A DNA stretch of 5,091 bases from positions 1 to 5,091 of the forward strand of contig DFOV01000069.1 in assembly GCA_002376965.1 (NCBI GenBank), written 5' to 3'. The position numbers were made by a program, and so were the translations under genes. Origin of the DNA: Gammaproteobacteria bacterium UBA3532. Its GTDB lineage: Bacteria > Pseudomonadota > Gammaproteobacteria > Enterobacterales > UBA3532. The notes beneath the pieces were generated by a model. It was not told the DNA's origin, did not search any database, and saw only the letters and a list, made by a program, of their open reading frames with translations. The first letter of the stretch is position 1; each line of letters starts with the position of its first letter. Of this stretch, positions 1-5,091 are shown in pieces.

Positions 1-321
1 GCGGGTTACTAACGGCTTTCCGTGGAGACTTACCCCACAAACAGTCCGAGCCTAGAGCTGATCATCAGCCTACTTTTCTCTTTATGACAGCTTGCGCCGG
101 ATCCCGTTGAACAGCTACGGTTCCTCTTTGCGAACAAGAAAACGCTCTTGCCCAAATTTAGCAGAATAGGGCAAAACAATCCGTACAAATGTTATTTTAA
201 CGGATTATATTGGTAGGGGTGACTATACCGACATACCGCTCGTTAAAGGCTTCCGCTGCGATATCGTGCGCACTTGCTTTACCTTGGCCCTGGTAGACCT
301 TAAATCCGAGGAGGCTGTTGA
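1..321. other. Left-end non-coding stretch, no gene supported
   Basis: No reading frame here has a start codon, a ribosome site and a recognisable product. On the minus strand one frame is open from about 346 to the stop at 197-199, overlapping the end of the DUF6880 gene. It reads in a protein-like way (...GQGKASAHDIAAEAF...) but has no ATG, GTG or TTG start, so I do not call it a gene. Small dyads are present: GCTGAT-C-ATCAGC at 57-69, TTGCCC/GGGCAA at 148-153 and 169-174, and AATCCGT/ACGGATT at 178-184 and 200-206. The stretch lies downstream of the minus-strand DUF6880 gene, so part of it is probably that gene's 3' untranslated region. Confidence 0.6.
171..206 (-). terminator. Weak candidate terminator after the DUF6880 gene
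   Basis: Read on the minus strand, a perfect 7-bp stem (AATCCGT/ACGGATT, loop 15) is followed directly by GTTTTG. A second 6-bp stem (TTGCCC/GGGCAA at 148-174) overlaps the T-run. The site is about 115 bases past the stop codon at 322. The stem is AT-rich and the T-run has only four T, so intrinsic termination would be weak. It is the best candidate between the gene end and the window edge. Confidence 0.25.
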
Positions 322-1725
322 CTACAAGCCTACGCTCGGTTTGTTAGAGTATTTGGCTTGTTGCCAAAATAAGCGTTTTCGTCCGTGCTGTTGTTGCAAG
401 TTTCGAATAAAACTTTGCGCGTTCGCCAAGTTTTGATAATCGGCAATGTGTTTATCTAACGCCAGTAGTTTGTGAAAATAATCTGCGCCGTGGTGATAGG
501 CTTTGCTGTAGCCTCGGTCCAGTAAATCGACTAACAAACAGCGATAGCAAACGACACAAGCAAGCGGATGTGTTTTTTCATTAAGCTGACCGAGCCAGTG
601 CAAAAAAGTACCGTAAAAGTTCGGTGTCAGTTGATGACCGTGTTTGATCAGCAGCTCTTGTGCCAAGTCATAGTGTTGAACGATCAGTGCCATCGCAATG
701 GCATCTTTTGGCGAGTGAACGGTTTCGACCAGTTCAGGCATTTTCTGCATCAGGGCATTTTGCTCTGCTTTGTCAGCTACTTGCCAATAGTCCTTTAAAG
801 AAAACTCGCTAGGGTTCTGATTGAAGTCTTCGGCAAGGTGGGCCTTAAGGGCTTTTGAATCACCTTGTAATTCTAGTAAGCGATTGCGCAGCGACTTAAA
901 CCTGTATGGGTCGTCTTGCCAAACGGGCTGCTCTAACCAATGTTTTGCTGCCTCAAGATCGTTAATATCGAAGGCAAAAGTAATTATTTTCTCTATTTGT
1001 AAGCTATTAAGTTGCTGCCCTTTCAGTAGGTAGGATTTCTCGAACAACGCCATATCCTTTTTAGCTTCGGCGACAGACTGCAAACCGATGATGGCATAAG
1101 ACGCCTGACGGTTATAGCCATTATGGCTGGTTAGGTTCAACGCTTTTTTGGCTTGCTCTTCAAAGCGCTCCGCCAGTTTCGCTAGCTCACCTTCTGACAA
1201 TAGGTTGCCACTGTGACTGATAATATCATCCAGCACGCCATAATCGTTTTGTTCGAAGAGCTCCACAACCTTATCAACCCAGTTAAGCGCGTCAGGGTTG
1301 ATAAGCCTTACTTCTCCGGCTATGTCCAACCACAGCTTTACCGCTGCATGAAACACATAGCCAATTTCACCATTTGAATCATCTGCTCTTTCAAACACCG
1401 ATTCGTGTAGCCGGATAAAAGATTCAGTCGCTTGTAACGCTTGTTCAGGCGATAGCTCCCGCAGGAGTGTGTCAATATCCTTTAATAGGCTCAACAATCG
1501 ATCTGAGTAGTTGTCACTGTGGTGGTAGTCGATGAATGATGTGTCATCGGCGATGCTTTCCAATTGGCGTTGTATGACGGAAAAAAGGGCGTTATCGTCT
1601 TCAGAAGCCGCTGTGATATAGTGCAAGATGGTTTGGTCTATATCATCGTGCCGGCCGTGTAACTCTGCAACTAATTTCACTAACTGGGGTTTGCTGAGCC
1701 TTTTTAACTTGTCTTGAATAATCAT
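322..1725 (-). CDS. DUF6880 family protein (function unknown)
   Basis: A complete 467-residue protein that I place in the DUF6880 family by its landmarks. A FIDY segment lies at about 64-67. Next come the motif FERADDSNGEIGYVFHAAV (111-129), a VLDDIISHSGNLL stretch (164-176), and the conserved block from PLACVVCYRCLLVDLLDRGY to AYHHGADY (387-416). The C-terminus (HGRKRLFW, 447-454) is typical of the family, so the protein is not truncated. It looks largely alpha-helical and repeat-like, with no signal peptide or membrane segment, so it is presumably cytoplasmic. The biochemical role of the family is unknown to me. Some relatives carry a SWIM zinc-finger region, and none is seen here. The start is secure: a TAG codon lies in frame directly before the ATG, and AAGG sits about 7 bases upstream. 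It follows the ATPase/nuclease gene on the same strand after 203 bases. I see no convincing promoter of its own, but its leader is rich in dyads. Confidence 0.85.
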   Translation of the reverse strand: MIIQDKLKRLSKPQLVKLVAELHGRHDDIDQTILHYITAASEDDNALFSVIQRQLESIADDTSFIDYHHSDNYSDRLLSLLKDIDTLLRELSPEQALQATESFIRLHESVFERADDSNGEIGYVFHAAVKLWLDIAGEVRLINPDALNWVDKVVELFEQNDYGVLDDIISHSGNLLSEGELAKLAERFEEQAKKALNLTSHNGYNRQASYAIIGLQSVAEAKKDMALFEKSYLLKGQQLNSLQIEKIITFAFDINDLEAAKHWLEQPVWQDDPYRFKSLRNRLLELQGDSKALKAHLAEDFNQNPSEFSLKDYWQVADKAEQNALMQKMPELVETVHSPKDAIAMALIVQHYDLAQELLIKHGHQLTPNFYGTFLHWLGQLNEKTHPLACVVCYRCLLVDLLDRGYSKAYHHGADYFHKLLALDKHIADYQNLANAQSFIRNLQQQHGRKRLFWQQAKYSNKPSVGL

Positions 1726-1743
1726 CTAGTGCCTTATATTTTT

Positions 1744-1769
1744 CATTTATCGCTTCTAAGCGATAAATG
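1744..1769. repeat. Perfect 12-bp-arm palindrome before the DUF6880 start
   Basis: The arms CATTTATCGCTT (1744-1755) and AAGCGATAAATG (1758-1769) are exact reverse complements separated by two bases. The palindrome ends 19 bases before the ATG, beside the likely ribosome site. No T-run follows on either strand, so it is not an intrinsic terminator. It could be an operator for a dimeric regulator, an RNA hairpin controlling translation, or the end of a small repeat element. The sequence does not decide between these. Confidence 0.75.
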
Positions 1770-1788
1770 TCAGGAGGTAACAGGGGAA

Positions 1789-1845
1789 AGAGTCCGGATG
1801 TTTGCCCAAACATGGTGTGGATAGCGGACATTAGCTACGGACTCT
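1789..1845. repeat. Nested inverted repeats in the DUF6880 leader
   Basis: The outer arms AGAGTCCG (1789-1796) and CGGACTCT (1838-1845) match perfectly over 8 bp. Inside them is a second dyad, ATGTTTG-CC-CAAACAT (1798-1813), with 7-bp arms and a two-base centre. With the palindrome at 1744-1769, more than half of the gap between the two large genes is covered by dyads. Read on the minus strand this would form a structured 5' leader. I recognise no known riboswitch or attenuator. Confidence 0.6.
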
Positions 1846-1928
1846 GAATAGGAACTGCTAGAGATCCACCACAGCTACGACTGTTTTAGAACAATATCAT
1901 CAAAACTTTCCATAAGGCAATTGGCATT

Positions 1929-3608
1929 CTAGCCCACCTTGACCAACGCTCGCTTGCCTTCAAAGGCAATGGCGATAGGATAAACGCTTTTAATGCCCAG
2001 CGCATGAAGCTCGGCCACGTACTGTTTTTTGTCGATTTGGGTCAGTGCAGCATCACAGGCACTTTCGAGCGTTTCCTGCTGGCGCTTGCTGACTTTCTTA
2101 AATTCAAAGACAAACGCTGGTTGGCTCTTGTCTAATGGAATCAAGCAAACATCATAGCGGCCAAATCCGCTCTCTCGGTTACTGTTGATGGAATGTGTTG
2201 GCTGCAATTGCACCAGCATGCCAAGTACAAAGGCATGGTAGAAGGATTCCGCTGCTTTGCCTGTGACATCGAAATAGCTAAAACTTTCTTCAGCAAAAAG
2301 CTCAAATGCCTCGCAGAAATAATCAAACTGCCGGGTGAGCAAGGCCTCCAGGATGACAGGCAGGCGCTGGGTGGCGTTGGCTTTTTGCTCAAACCAGGTC
2401 AATACGGCTTCCTCATAAAAAGCGGCGACTTCCAAGTTTGGAATACACAAGTCGGCATAAATCCGCTTATCTTCCAGCGCTTTATTTTGGTATGACAAGT
2501 AGCCAGAAAATAGCAGAAAGTTCCAAATCGCGTCATCACTGTAATGAATATCCTGAAAGACGATATTTTCATTTAAGGCTTTGCGAACGGTGGCTTCCTT
2601 ATCAACCAGCAAAGCTTCCAGTTCTTGTTTCACTTGGGGAGATGCCCGAGCGATAAGGTCGCGAACCAGGGCATTGTCGGAGGTGTTAAGCCAGTATGGT
2701 TTGAGCTCTCCGTGTTTTTTAATGAAATGCAAAATAGACCAAGGATTATAAATGGTGACGCCACCAAAGTTATAACCGTTATACCAGGTTCGCACACTGT
2801 CAATGGTGTGGGTCAAACCGTAGTCCGCTAAAGCTTGCTCAGTTTCAGCGCTAGTAAAGCCGAAATGGTGATTAAACTCCCGCTCAGTGAGTGAGCAGAC
2901 CTCGATATTATTCAACCCAGAAAATATACTTTCCCGCGCTATGCGTAAAATACCGGTCATCACCCCTTTAAATAGCGAAGGATTGTCTTTAAACGCGCCA
3001 CTTAACATGTTGCGTAAAAAACCGACCAGTTCGTCGTAATAACCATAGGTGTAGGCACTGTTGATTGGCATGTCGTATTCATCGATGAGAATGACAACGG
3101 GTTGGTGGTAGTGTGCGGCTAGCAGTTGAGATAGCTTTTTGACCGAGGCGGCTAATAGCACGGTATCGCATGTACCCTGACGAATGCGATCGATGAATGC
3201 CCCGTCTTCATCTGTCAGCTGGCTGTCTTCCCACACCGCTTGATGCTGAACGTATAAGTCTTTGACTAAGGCGCTGATATTGCGAACGACATCGTCAAAG
3301 CAGGCTTCTTTTACATCTTTAAACGATAAATATATCACCGGATACTGACCGCAATGGGCCATTGCTGCGGCATTGTTTTCAATCGCTAGACCGTTAAACA
3401 GGTGCCGGTTGTGCTGATGGTTGGTGAAAAAATAATGCAGCATCGACATATTCAGCGTTTTACCAAAACGACGTGGGCGCGGCAGCAATGTCACATCTGA
3501 GCCATGAATGACGTCATCAATAAGCTGGGTTTTATCAATGTAATACTTACTCTGGCTAATAAGTGACTTAAAATCGCTGGTGCCAAGAGGGAGTTGTTGA
3601 TATGCCAT
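1929..3608 (-). CDS. AAA-ATPase-like / PD-(D/E)XK nuclease-like protein
   Basis: A complete 559-residue protein with the two-domain architecture PF09820 (AAA-ATPase-like) plus PF08011 (PD-(D/E)XK nuclease superfamily). Near the N-terminus LPLGTSDFKSL and YYIDKT lead to a family-type P-loop, PRPRRFGKT (43-51, K50-T51). The Walker B motif is VVILIDEYD (171-179, D176-E177). The family signature TGILRIARESIFSGLNN (218-234), WYNGYNF (275-281) and NPWSIL follow. The C-terminal nuclease core shows E454 in AESFYHAF, D486 in GFGRYDV and E502/K504 in FVFEFKK, then ALTQIDKKQY (521-530). All expected residues are present, so both activities may be intact. The family is abundant, often in many copies per genome. 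Its role is not established; defence or selfish-element functions are speculation. An in-frame TGA upstream with no other start between fixes the ATG at 3608. The ribosome site is weak (AGGT about 12 bases away). Confidence 0.92.
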   Translation of the reverse strand: MAYQQLPLGTSDFKSLISQSKYYIDKTQLIDDVIHGSDVTLLPRPRRFGKTLNMSMLHYFFTNHQHNRHLFNGLAIENNAAAMAHCGQYPVIYLSFKDVKEACFDDVVRNISALVKDLYVQHQAVWEDSQLTDEDGAFIDRIRQGTCDTVLLAASVKKLSQLLAAHYHQPVVILIDEYDMPINSAYTYGYYDELVGFLRNMLSGAFKDNPSLFKGVMTGILRIARESIFSGLNNIEVCSLTEREFNHHFGFTSAETEQALADYGLTHTIDSVRTWYNGYNFGGVTIYNPWSILHFIKKHGELKPYWLNTSDNALVRDLIARASPQVKQELEALLVDKEATVRKALNENIVFQDIHYSDDAIWNFLLFSGYLSYQNKALEDKRIYADLCIPNLEVAAFYEEAVLTWFEQKANATQRLPVILEALLTRQFDYFCEAFELFAEESFSYFDVTGKAAESFYHAFVLGMLVQLQPTHSINSNRESGFGRYDVCLIPLDKSQPAFVFEFKKVSKRQQETLESACDAALTQIDKKQYVAELHALGIKSVYPIAIAFEGKRALVKVG

Positions 3609-3637
3609 CGTAGAGGTTACCTGTTGCGCTTGACTAG

Positions 3638-3666
3638 ATCATAGGTAAGTTTGTATGGCTTGGCAA
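3638..3666 (-). promoter_or_regulatory. Sigma70-type promoter for the ATPase/nuclease gene
   Basis: On the minus strand a -35 box TTGCCA (3661-3666) and a -10 box TATGAT (3638-3643) are separated by exactly 17 bases. Transcription would begin near 3631, giving a leader of about 22 bases before the ATG at 3608. The -10 box differs from consensus at one position and the -35 box at two. Confidence 0.65.
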
Positions 3667-3841
3667 TAGAGGCTTTTTAGATGACCCGTCCTCCGTGCCT
3701 GTACCTATAGCGATGATTGGACAGACCTATCAACTCCACGAAAGCATCATGCCGATAGCCCCCTCACCCCATTCAGCGCGATGGTTATTCCATATACTTG
3801 GTTTACGCGGGGTTTGCCAGATCATGAAAGGCACCCTCTTT
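3667..3841. other. Unassigned block of about 50% G+C beside the ATPase promoter
   Basis: This stretch matches the composition of the large genes (about 50% G+C) and not the AT-rich DNA that follows. A 32-codon minus-strand ORF, from ATG at about 3824 to a stop near 3726, contains HRAEWGEGAIGMMLSWS. A longer plus-strand frame across the same bases ends near 3864. Neither has a good ribosome site or a family I can name. It may be a dispersed repeat or a gene remnant. Part of it (3806-3841) may be the degenerate tail of the neighbouring transposase fragment. Confidence 0.4.
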
Positions 3842-4041
3842 TCAATGGCAATCATATTCTTTTAGTAGCTCAAGTTTAATTTTACCTACTTCCTCTATGG
3901 CCACCCAACCATAAGCTCCACATATTAGGTATTACTCCACCTAAGAACACCAACAATATACAATGTAGCTCGTGCGATACTTCGCTTCGTTGAACCCGGC
4001 TCTTCCAAGTTTGAAAAGTACTCTTGTAGTTTTGATTGCAT
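3842..4041 (-). pseudogene. Frameshifted N-terminal remnant of an ISAs1-family transposase
   Basis: A frame from ATG 4041 to the stop at 3925 begins MQSKLQEYFSNLEEP. In a shifted frame, from about 3931 to the stop at 3842, the text continues ICGAYGWVAIEEVGKIKLEL. Joined, they follow the N-terminal domain of ISAs1/H-repeat type transposases (DDE_Tnp_1-associated, PF13808): a 'yF..L.DPR' opening, about 25 residues, then 'CGA.gW..IEefGk.K...L'. The spacing between the two motifs is right for that family. After the stop the same frame reads KEGAFHDLA, possibly a decayed version of the family's GIPSHDT motif. Only about 70-80 of some 370-380 residues remain, and the DDE catalytic region is missing, so it cannot be active. 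The ATG lacks a ribosome site. Recognition is by eye from family knowledge, so the family call is less certain than the fact of a broken ORF. Confidence 0.5.
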
Positions 4042-4088
4042 GGAGATTATCACTAGAAAAAATTTGCTTTCAATTTCTTCACAAACTT

Positions 4089-4117
4089 CGAACTAAATAT
4101 AGTTCGTGTGTTCACAC
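4089..4117. repeat. Two adjacent dyads, possible operator
   Basis: CGAACTA-AATA-TAGTTCG (4089-4106) is a perfect 7-bp-arm inverted repeat. It runs straight into GTGTG-TT-CACAC (4106-4117). A further copy of the half-site, GAACTATA, lies at 4145-4152 and is the exact reverse complement of TATAGTTC at 4098-4105. The site lies about 50 bases upstream of the ATG of the transposase remnant (minus strand) and about 560 bases upstream of the plus-strand small gene. No specific regulator is recognised. Confidence 0.45.
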
Positions 4118-4378
4118 TTAGCATCATGATTATCTACTTATTCTGAACTATAGATAGCACAATTAATTACACTCTTTTTTCCTATATCAGTAGTTTTCAC
4201 TACGTTATATGAAATCAACTATACAAATATGAATTTAATTATTCTAGATAAACTATATTCCAGCATTAACATGAAAGTTATTATGAACTTTTATTTTGCT
4301 TAAAAATCCATTCATTCTTTTGACTGATTGAGTGCTATAAATACAAAATTACTCCACGTTGTCTTATTTATCGATGTA

Positions 4379-4415
4379 TCAATATTGACATTCAAACATG
4401 CCACCTACCTCCTTT
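4379..4415 (-). promoter_or_regulatory. Perfect Shine-Dalgarno before a six-codon ORF
   Basis: On the minus strand AAAGGAGGT (4407-4415) lies exactly seven bases before an ATG (4397-4399) that opens a six-codon ORF, MFECQY, with a TGA stop at 4379-4381. A second frame from GTG at 4404 runs 30 codons to 4312, but its spacing to the Shine-Dalgarno is poor. About 115 bases upstream is a perfect -10 box TATAAT (4530-4535), with TTGTCT 19 bases further up (4555-4560). It could be a leader peptide, the start of a decayed gene, or chance. No intact gene follows on this strand before 3608. Confidence 0.3.
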
Positions 4416-4607
4416 GCATTCGCAATAATTATTCAGTAGCTTAGATTCATAGAATTTCCGAGTCTGCATCTTATCTATTCAGACCCTTGTATCTTCGCAG
4501 ATGTTTACATTGGTTTACGTTCCTATGGGATTATAAAACATCAATCACACAACAAGACAAACTTCAACAAATGTATTATTAATAATTCTTTTTATTTATC
4601 TATGTAG

Positions 4608-4636
4608 TTGCAGACTAACAACATAACTAGTATCAT
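4608..4636 (+). promoter_or_regulatory. Sigma70-type promoter for the 125-residue protein gene
   Basis: The -35 box TTGCAG (4608-4613) and -10 box TATCAT (4631-4636) are separated by exactly 17 bases. The expected start of transcription is near 4643, about 35 bases before the ATG at 4678. In such AT-rich DNA chance -10 boxes are common, but the -35 match and exact spacing support this one. Confidence 0.5.
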
Positions 4637-4677
4637 CTATAAATTACTTTTAATTTATCATAAAGGCAATCTTTTGT

Positions 4678-5055
4678 ATGAATAAAAACATCGTTCCGAA
4701 TGTCACAAAAAACCAAATTGAATCATTCAGATCCAGCGTTGAAAAATTCAAAAATGAGCCAAGGCATAGCAAAAAGATATTTTATCACCTAGATACAATA
4801 AAAGACGAATTAGACAGACTGGAAAATGATAAAATCCCATTCGCAATAATGTGCAAAATGATCAAAGAAAGCTTTAACTACAATGTCAGAACAGCAGATC
4901 TTCGCTTGTATTGCTATGATGTTTTGAAGTGGAAAAAACGCAACAACAAAAGCAGCAAAAAAACACTAAAAGAGAATCATTCAACTACGTCTATTACTGA
5001 CGATAGAACTAGTAAAAATGGTGATATATCTTCTATGTCGTTTGACTTTAAATAA
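4678..5055 (+). CDS. Small basic hypothetical protein, possible helix-turn-helix
   Basis: A 125-residue protein that I cannot assign to a named family. It has a polar N-terminal segment, then three probable amphipathic helices: about 36-49 (YHLDTIKDELDRLE), 53-66 (IPFAIMCKMIKESF) and 71-84 (RTADLRLYCYDVLK). A lysine-rich stretch (84-98) and a serine/threonine-rich tail ending SFDFK follow. The pattern of a helix, a short loop, an 'I...C..I' helix and then 'LR.YC' resembles the small DNA-binding proteins of conjugative or integrative elements (TraK-like). This is an inference from hydrophobic spacing, not from identity. There is no signal peptide or membrane helix. The ATG is the only possible start after the in-frame TAA at 4651. 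AAAGG lies 11 bases upstream, which is slightly long. The gene is about 33% G+C, much lower than the two large genes, which suggests acquisition by transfer. Confidence 0.65.
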   Translation: MNKNIVPNVTKNQIESFRSSVEKFKNEPRHSKKIFYHLDTIKDELDRLENDKIPFAIMCKMIKESFNYNVRTADLRLYCYDVLKWKKRNNKSSKKTLKENHSTTSITDDRTSKNGDISSMSFDFK

Positions 5056-5076
5056 CGTTGGGTTAGGAGAGTCAAA
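5041..5076. repeat. Inverted repeat spanning the stop codon of the small gene
   Basis: TTTGACT (5041-5047) and AGTCAAA (5070-5076) are perfect 7-bp arms. Inside them TAAC (5053-5056) and GTTA (5062-5065) can form a short inner stem. The stop codon at 5053-5055 lies in the inner arm. No immediate T-run follows; GTTTTC appears about 10 bases later at the window edge, so a terminator is possible but weak. It could also be part of a site continuing past the end of the window. Confidence 0.45.
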
Positions 5077-5091
5077 TCGGTAGTAGTTTTC

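Larger units (their letters stand above)
4042..4607. other. AT-rich degenerate intergenic DNA
   Basis: G+C falls to about 25-30% here and stop codons are dense in all frames. Open stretches exist, for example plus strand 4440-4604 with no start codon and minus strand 4312-4404, but none has a recognisable product. The stretch contains the dyads at 4089-4117, a 12-bp AT-only palindrome (ATTATTAATAAT, 4575-4586) and a perfect Shine-Dalgarno sequence on the minus strand at 4407-4415. It is probably a mix of upstream control DNA for the small gene at 4678 and decayed mobile DNA. Confidence 0.6.

Noticed and set aside
568..1033. Plus-strand ORFs opposite the DUF6880 gene
   Set aside because: They are antisense frames of a complete family member, with no recognisable product.
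1643..1831. 62-codon minus-strand ORF crossing the DUF6880 start, with a protein-like N-terminus
   Set aside because: It has no ribosome site, overlaps the well-supported gene in another frame by about 80 bases, and part of its text is imposed by the palindrome.
2141..2831. Overlapping plus- and minus-strand ORFs inside the ATPase/nuclease gene
   Set aside because: They lie in other frames of a gene whose own frame carries all expected motifs from end to end.
3798..4519. Ten-base direct repeat TTGGTTTACG at 3798-3807 and 4510-4519
   Set aside because: It is a single short pair with unrelated flanks and could be coincidence; nothing ties it to an attachment site or target duplication.
4440..4604. 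55-codon plus-strand open frame ending just before the small gene's promoter
   Set aside because: It has no start codon, no ribosome site and no recognisable motif; such length can occur by chance.
5057..5063. GTTGGGT, fitting the integron attC core GTTRRRY
   Set aside because: No matching RYYYAAC partner or attC-type paired arms are visible, and the window ends 28 bases later; a seven-base degenerate match is not evidence.
1..5091. CRISPR array, tRNA or rRNA genes
   Set aside because: No regularly spaced repeats and no tRNA or rRNA signature were seen on either strand.

Overview
The window looks like a piece of a gammaproteobacterial chromosome or large mobile element, probably from a marine-type lineage of moderate GC. 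This rests only on the protein families and on composition: sampled stretches of the two large genes are roughly 45-50% G+C, and the right end falls to about 25-33%. Genus cannot be told from what is visible.

Layout. Bases 1-321 hold no gene I can support, only weak hairpins. Bases 322-1725 (minus strand) encode a complete 467-residue DUF6880-family protein of unknown function. The 203-base gap upstream of it holds a perfect 12-bp-arm palindrome 19 bases before the start codon and a nested pair of dyads. Bases 1929-3608 (minus strand) encode a complete 559-residue protein with an N-terminal AAA-ATPase-like domain and a C-terminal PD-(D/E)XK nuclease-like domain (PF09820 + PF08011 architecture), with a good sigma70-type promoter just upstream. 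Bases 3609-4677 have no intact gene. They contain a block of about 50% G+C (about 3667-3830), a frameshifted N-terminal remnant of what reads as an ISAs1-family transposase (about 3842-4041, minus strand), and an AT-rich, degenerate stretch with several dyads and one perfect Shine-Dalgarno sequence in front of a six-codon ORF. Bases 4678-5055 (plus strand) encode an AT-rich, 125-residue unrecognised protein with its own promoter and an inverted repeat across its stop codon.

How the parts relate. The two large minus-strand genes could be one transcript, since there is no clear terminator or second promoter between them. The gap and its structured leader leave separate control equally possible. 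The transposase remnant, the drop in G+C and the small basic protein make the right-hand third look like the edge of an acquired region. No complete, recognisable new system can be demonstrated. The most informative items are the dissected transposase, the structured leader of the DUF6880 gene and the AT-rich small-protein locus.
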